This document shows positions 62,110-64,000 of a stretch of DNA of 64,000 bases, one piece after another; position 1 is the stretch's first letter, and each line of letters starts with the position of its first letter. The position numbers and the translations under genes were made by a program. Source of the stretch: Dyadobacter alkalitolerans DSM 23607 (GTDB lineage Bacteria > Bacteroidota > Bacteroidia > Cytophagales > Spirosomataceae); contig NZ_AUAS01000007.1 of assembly GCF_000428845.1 (NCBI RefSeq), positions 1 to 64,000 on the forward strand, given 5' to 3'. The notes below the pieces were generated by a model. The model had not been told where the DNA came from. It did not search any database and saw nothing but the letters and a program-made list of their open reading frames with translations.

Positions 62110-63332
62110 TACTCCGGTTTTACGGTAACTACAACCGCTTTCAGTTTATTGGAGAATGTGGTGGCGAAGAGATAATATTTGCCACCATCTTTCAATTTCC
62201 ATTTCTTTCTCAATTCTTCGCTTTTGGCCGGGAAGTTGCGGACTGTCAGATGCGCTTTATCGCCCTCAATATGCTGCATAATTTCGCGAATGTCCGGCTT
62301 GCAAACCGCAACCACTTCGAAAGCACGGCCCGGAAAATCGGTTATCAGCTTCTCCGACGTATATAACTGACTGTTAATGGACAATTTAGCGAGCGCATAA
62401 GCACTGCATATCGTTCGGAAAGCACCCGCTTTAAGGATCGCGGCATGCGGTTCATACAGATATTTCAATGGTCGCGAGTAATCCACGCCGGTCAACCGCT
62501 CGGATTCACGGGTCAGGTCCAACTGGCTGATCACCTTACCGGAACCGTTGATAATGCGCACTTTAATGTCAAATGTGTCGGATATCCAGTCTTTTTTAAG
62601 CACAAAAAGCAGTTCTTTACATTCCCCTTCGTAACCGATCACGTGCACTTCTTTGACATTAACAAGCGTTTTCGCAGCAAGGTCGATGTCCAGGAGCGGT
62701 GACGTTTTGAGCAAAATATTGGGTGAACTTTCAAATAAAATGGACAGATTTTCGACGATATCCGGTGTGCAATCGGAAAGCAGCACCACTTTTTCCTGTC
62801 TATCATTGCGTCTGGCGGGATCGGCATAGATCCAGTCGGCATAGCGTGGTTCCTTTTTAAGCGTTTCTATCGAGTCCAGCGCCTGCACTTCAATGTTGGT
62901 GACACCCAGTTGCTTAAAGTTGAACTCTGCCGTTTCGGCCACTTCGGGCTGCTGCTCAAAATATTGCACATGTTTAAAGTTCGTGTGCATATAATAGCAA
63001 TCCACACCCATTCCGCCGGTAATATCAATCAGTTCATCGCCAGACATTAATGTTGCCTTATACCGTGCCGTAGCCTCGGAAGAACATTGTTCAACCGACA
63101 GGGCAGGCGGGAAGATGAGGTTGGGATTGGCGGACCAGTCAGGCAGTTTCTTCAAGGCCTTTTGCCTGGATTGAATTTGCGCCCCTAGTTTCCGGACATT
63201 AATGTCCTTGAAATGCTTGGCCCGTAACATGAGCTTGCTCACATCATCCCGCAAATGTTCCTGGATGAATTCGGTTTCTGCGTCGGTGAAAAACGTTTCA
63301 GCGGCAATGCGTTGTGATGTGATTTTATCCAT
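62106..63332 (-). CDS. class I SAM-dependent methyltransferase with THUMP-like domain
   Basis: This 408-residue protein has a helical N-terminal region (about 1-90), a Rossmann methyltransferase core with motif I DELIDITGGMGVDC at about 98-111 and YADPARRND (motif IV-like, about 170-178), and a C-terminal THUMP-like domain (about 300-408; VRNFPAKSEELRKKWKLKDG, core VRNFPAKSEELRKKW). It looks like a Bacteroidota family proposed to modify RNA; target is unknown. Its stop overlaps the ArsC-like gene on the other strand by 4 nt. Confidence 0.86.
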   Translation of the reverse strand: MDKITSQRIAAETFFTDAETEFIQEHLRDDVSKLMLRAKHFKDINVRKLGAQIQSRQKALKKLPDWSANPNLIFPPALSVEQCSSEATARYKATLMSGDELIDITGGMGVDCYYMHTNFKHVQYFEQQPEVAETAEFNFKQLGVTNIEVQALDSIETLKKEPRYADWIYADPARRNDRQEKVVLLSDCTPDIVENLSILFESSPNILLKTSPLLDIDLAAKTLVNVKEVHVIGYEGECKELLFVLKKDWISDTFDIKVRIINGSGKVISQLDLTRESERLTGVDYSRPLKYLYEPHAAILKAGAFRTICSAYALAKLSINSQLYTSEKLITDFPGRAFEVVAVCKPDIREIMQHIEGDKAHLTVRNFPAKSEELRKKWKLKDGGKYYLFATTFSNKLKAVVVTVKPEY

Positions 63333-63590
63333 GTGTATGTGATCGTTTATAATTTAACTTTTCGAAAATACGTCTTTTTGATCGTCTGTCACAGTTTTAC
63401 GATGCTTTACGGTCAGCATTGCAGAATCTTGAAAAACCTGCTTATCAACATTGGACGGCTGGGCATTGATTATCAGCGTAATGCACATTCTGGGCTATTT
63501 TTTCTGCATTGTAATAAGTAGGACTAACCAAATGAAAATTATAAATTGTCCCCCTATATCCCTTAATCCTAAGTCTAACCTTTATTTATC

Positions 63591-64000
63591 ATGAAAATTA
63601 AGACCTTTGAAGCGTATCAGGCTGCCTACAAACAAAGTGTAGACGATCCCGAAGGTTTCTGGGCAGAAGTGGCCCAACAGTTTCAATGGCGTAAACCATG
63701 GAAAAAAGTCCTGAGCTGGGACTTCAACGAAGCGAATATCAAGTGGTTTGAAGGCGGCGAGCTCAATATTACCGAAAATGCGCTGGACAGGCATCTTGCC
63801 GAGCGCGGCGATCAGCCTGCCATTATCTGGGAATCCAATGATCCCGAGGACAAATCCGTAACCATTACTTACCGCGTTTTATACGACCGCGTTTGCCGTT
63901 TTGCCAATGTCCTGAAAAAGCATGGCGTGCAAAAAGGGGACCGCGTTTGCATATATCTGCCCATGGTGCCCGAGCTCACCGTGGCCGTGCTGGCTTGCGC
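63591..64000 (+). CDS. acs: acyl-CoA synthetase, acetyl-CoA synthetase-like (5' part)
   Basis: About 136 codons of the N-terminus are present before the window ends. FEAYQAAYKQSVDDPEGFWAEVA (core SVDDPEGFWAEVA), WFEGGELNITENALDRHL (core NITENALDRH), GDQPAIIWE, YRVLYDRVCRFANVL and GDRVCIYLPMVPELTVAVLACA (core IYLPMVPE) are characteristic of acetyl-CoA synthetases, which make acetyl-CoA from acetate, CoA and ATP. The C-terminal part with the catalytic Lys is outside. The acetoacetyl- or propionyl-CoA ligase variant cannot be excluded without the substrate-binding region. The gene is incomplete because of the window edge. Confidence 0.85.
   Translation, partial: MKIKTFEAYQAAYKQSVDDPEGFWAEVAQQFQWRKPWKKVLSWDFNEANIKWFEGGELNITENALDRHLAERGDQPAIIWESNDPEDKSVTITYRVLYDRVCRFANVLKKHGVQKGDRVCIYLPMVPELTVAVLAC

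Noticed and set aside
63333..63521. Small plus-strand frame (62 codons) upstream of the acyl-CoA synthetase
   Set aside because: It begins at the first base beyond the methyltransferase start on the other strand, is AT-rich, and has no recognisable features; the 258-bp gap is better read as regulatory.

Overview
The window looks like a chromosomal segment of a Bacteroidota member of the order Cytophagales, most likely Dyadobacter or a close Spirosomaceae relative. The indications are two complete SusC/SusD pairs, a type IX secretion (T9SS) C-terminal sorting domain, the MurF-alanine racemase fusion, TAnnTTTG-type -7 promoter boxes, and general absence of Shine-Dalgarno sequences. The genus assignment is inference from protein style, not from a search. 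No rRNA, tRNA, CRISPR array or prophage was seen.

Layout. 1-1677: an IS1182-type insertion sequence that has cut a small membrane-protein gene (5' remnant 1678-1876). 1960-2933: an ECF sigma factor with a small membrane partner. 3350-3715: small secreted protein. 3791-9660: envelope/periplasmic sugar-oxidation type genes (cytosolic Gfo/Idh/MocA oxidoreductase, PQQ propeller-cytochrome c, Tat-exported TIM barrel, Tat-exported Gfo/Idh/MocA), with a 72-bp palindromic tandem repeat array (8052-8311) between the divergent Tat-exported genes. 9717-14869: TsaE, alanine dehydrogenase, two conserved small proteins, and a NatA/NatB-like ABC exporter. 15026-17998: DUF2723 membrane protein. 18035-18368: a cluster of long perfect hairpins between convergent genes. 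18376-23105: secreted EEP-family nuclease/phosphatase, DnaJ, GrpE, QueG and a DUF1761 membrane protein with a GC-rich leader.

23487-49017 is the accessory core: two tandem modules of SusC - SusD lipoprotein - about 1100-residue FG-GAP/VCBS-UnbV protein, the second coupled by a 4-nt overlap to a vanadium-haloperoxidase/PAP2 enzyme. They are followed by an outer-membrane barrel candidate, ThuA-like protein, a large pseudo-SGNH/propeller/HEAT/cytochrome c protein and a T9SS-secreted GH42-like protein. No dedicated regulator and only one glycosidase-like gene accompany the two transporters, so the imported substrate is not obvious. This doubled transporter-propeller-haloperoxidase arrangement is the best candidate for an incompletely described system.

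49221-64000 is mainly housekeeping: a polytopic GT-C-like membrane protein, GyrB, polyphosphate kinase 1, MurF-Alr, CorA and a tandem UspA protein (the latter three in one minus-strand cluster), a dicarboxylate/glutamate symporter, an ArsC/YffB-like protein, a THUMP-like SAM methyltransferase and the 5' end of acetyl/acetoacetyl-CoA synthetase. Convergent genes here abut or overlap at their stop codons.
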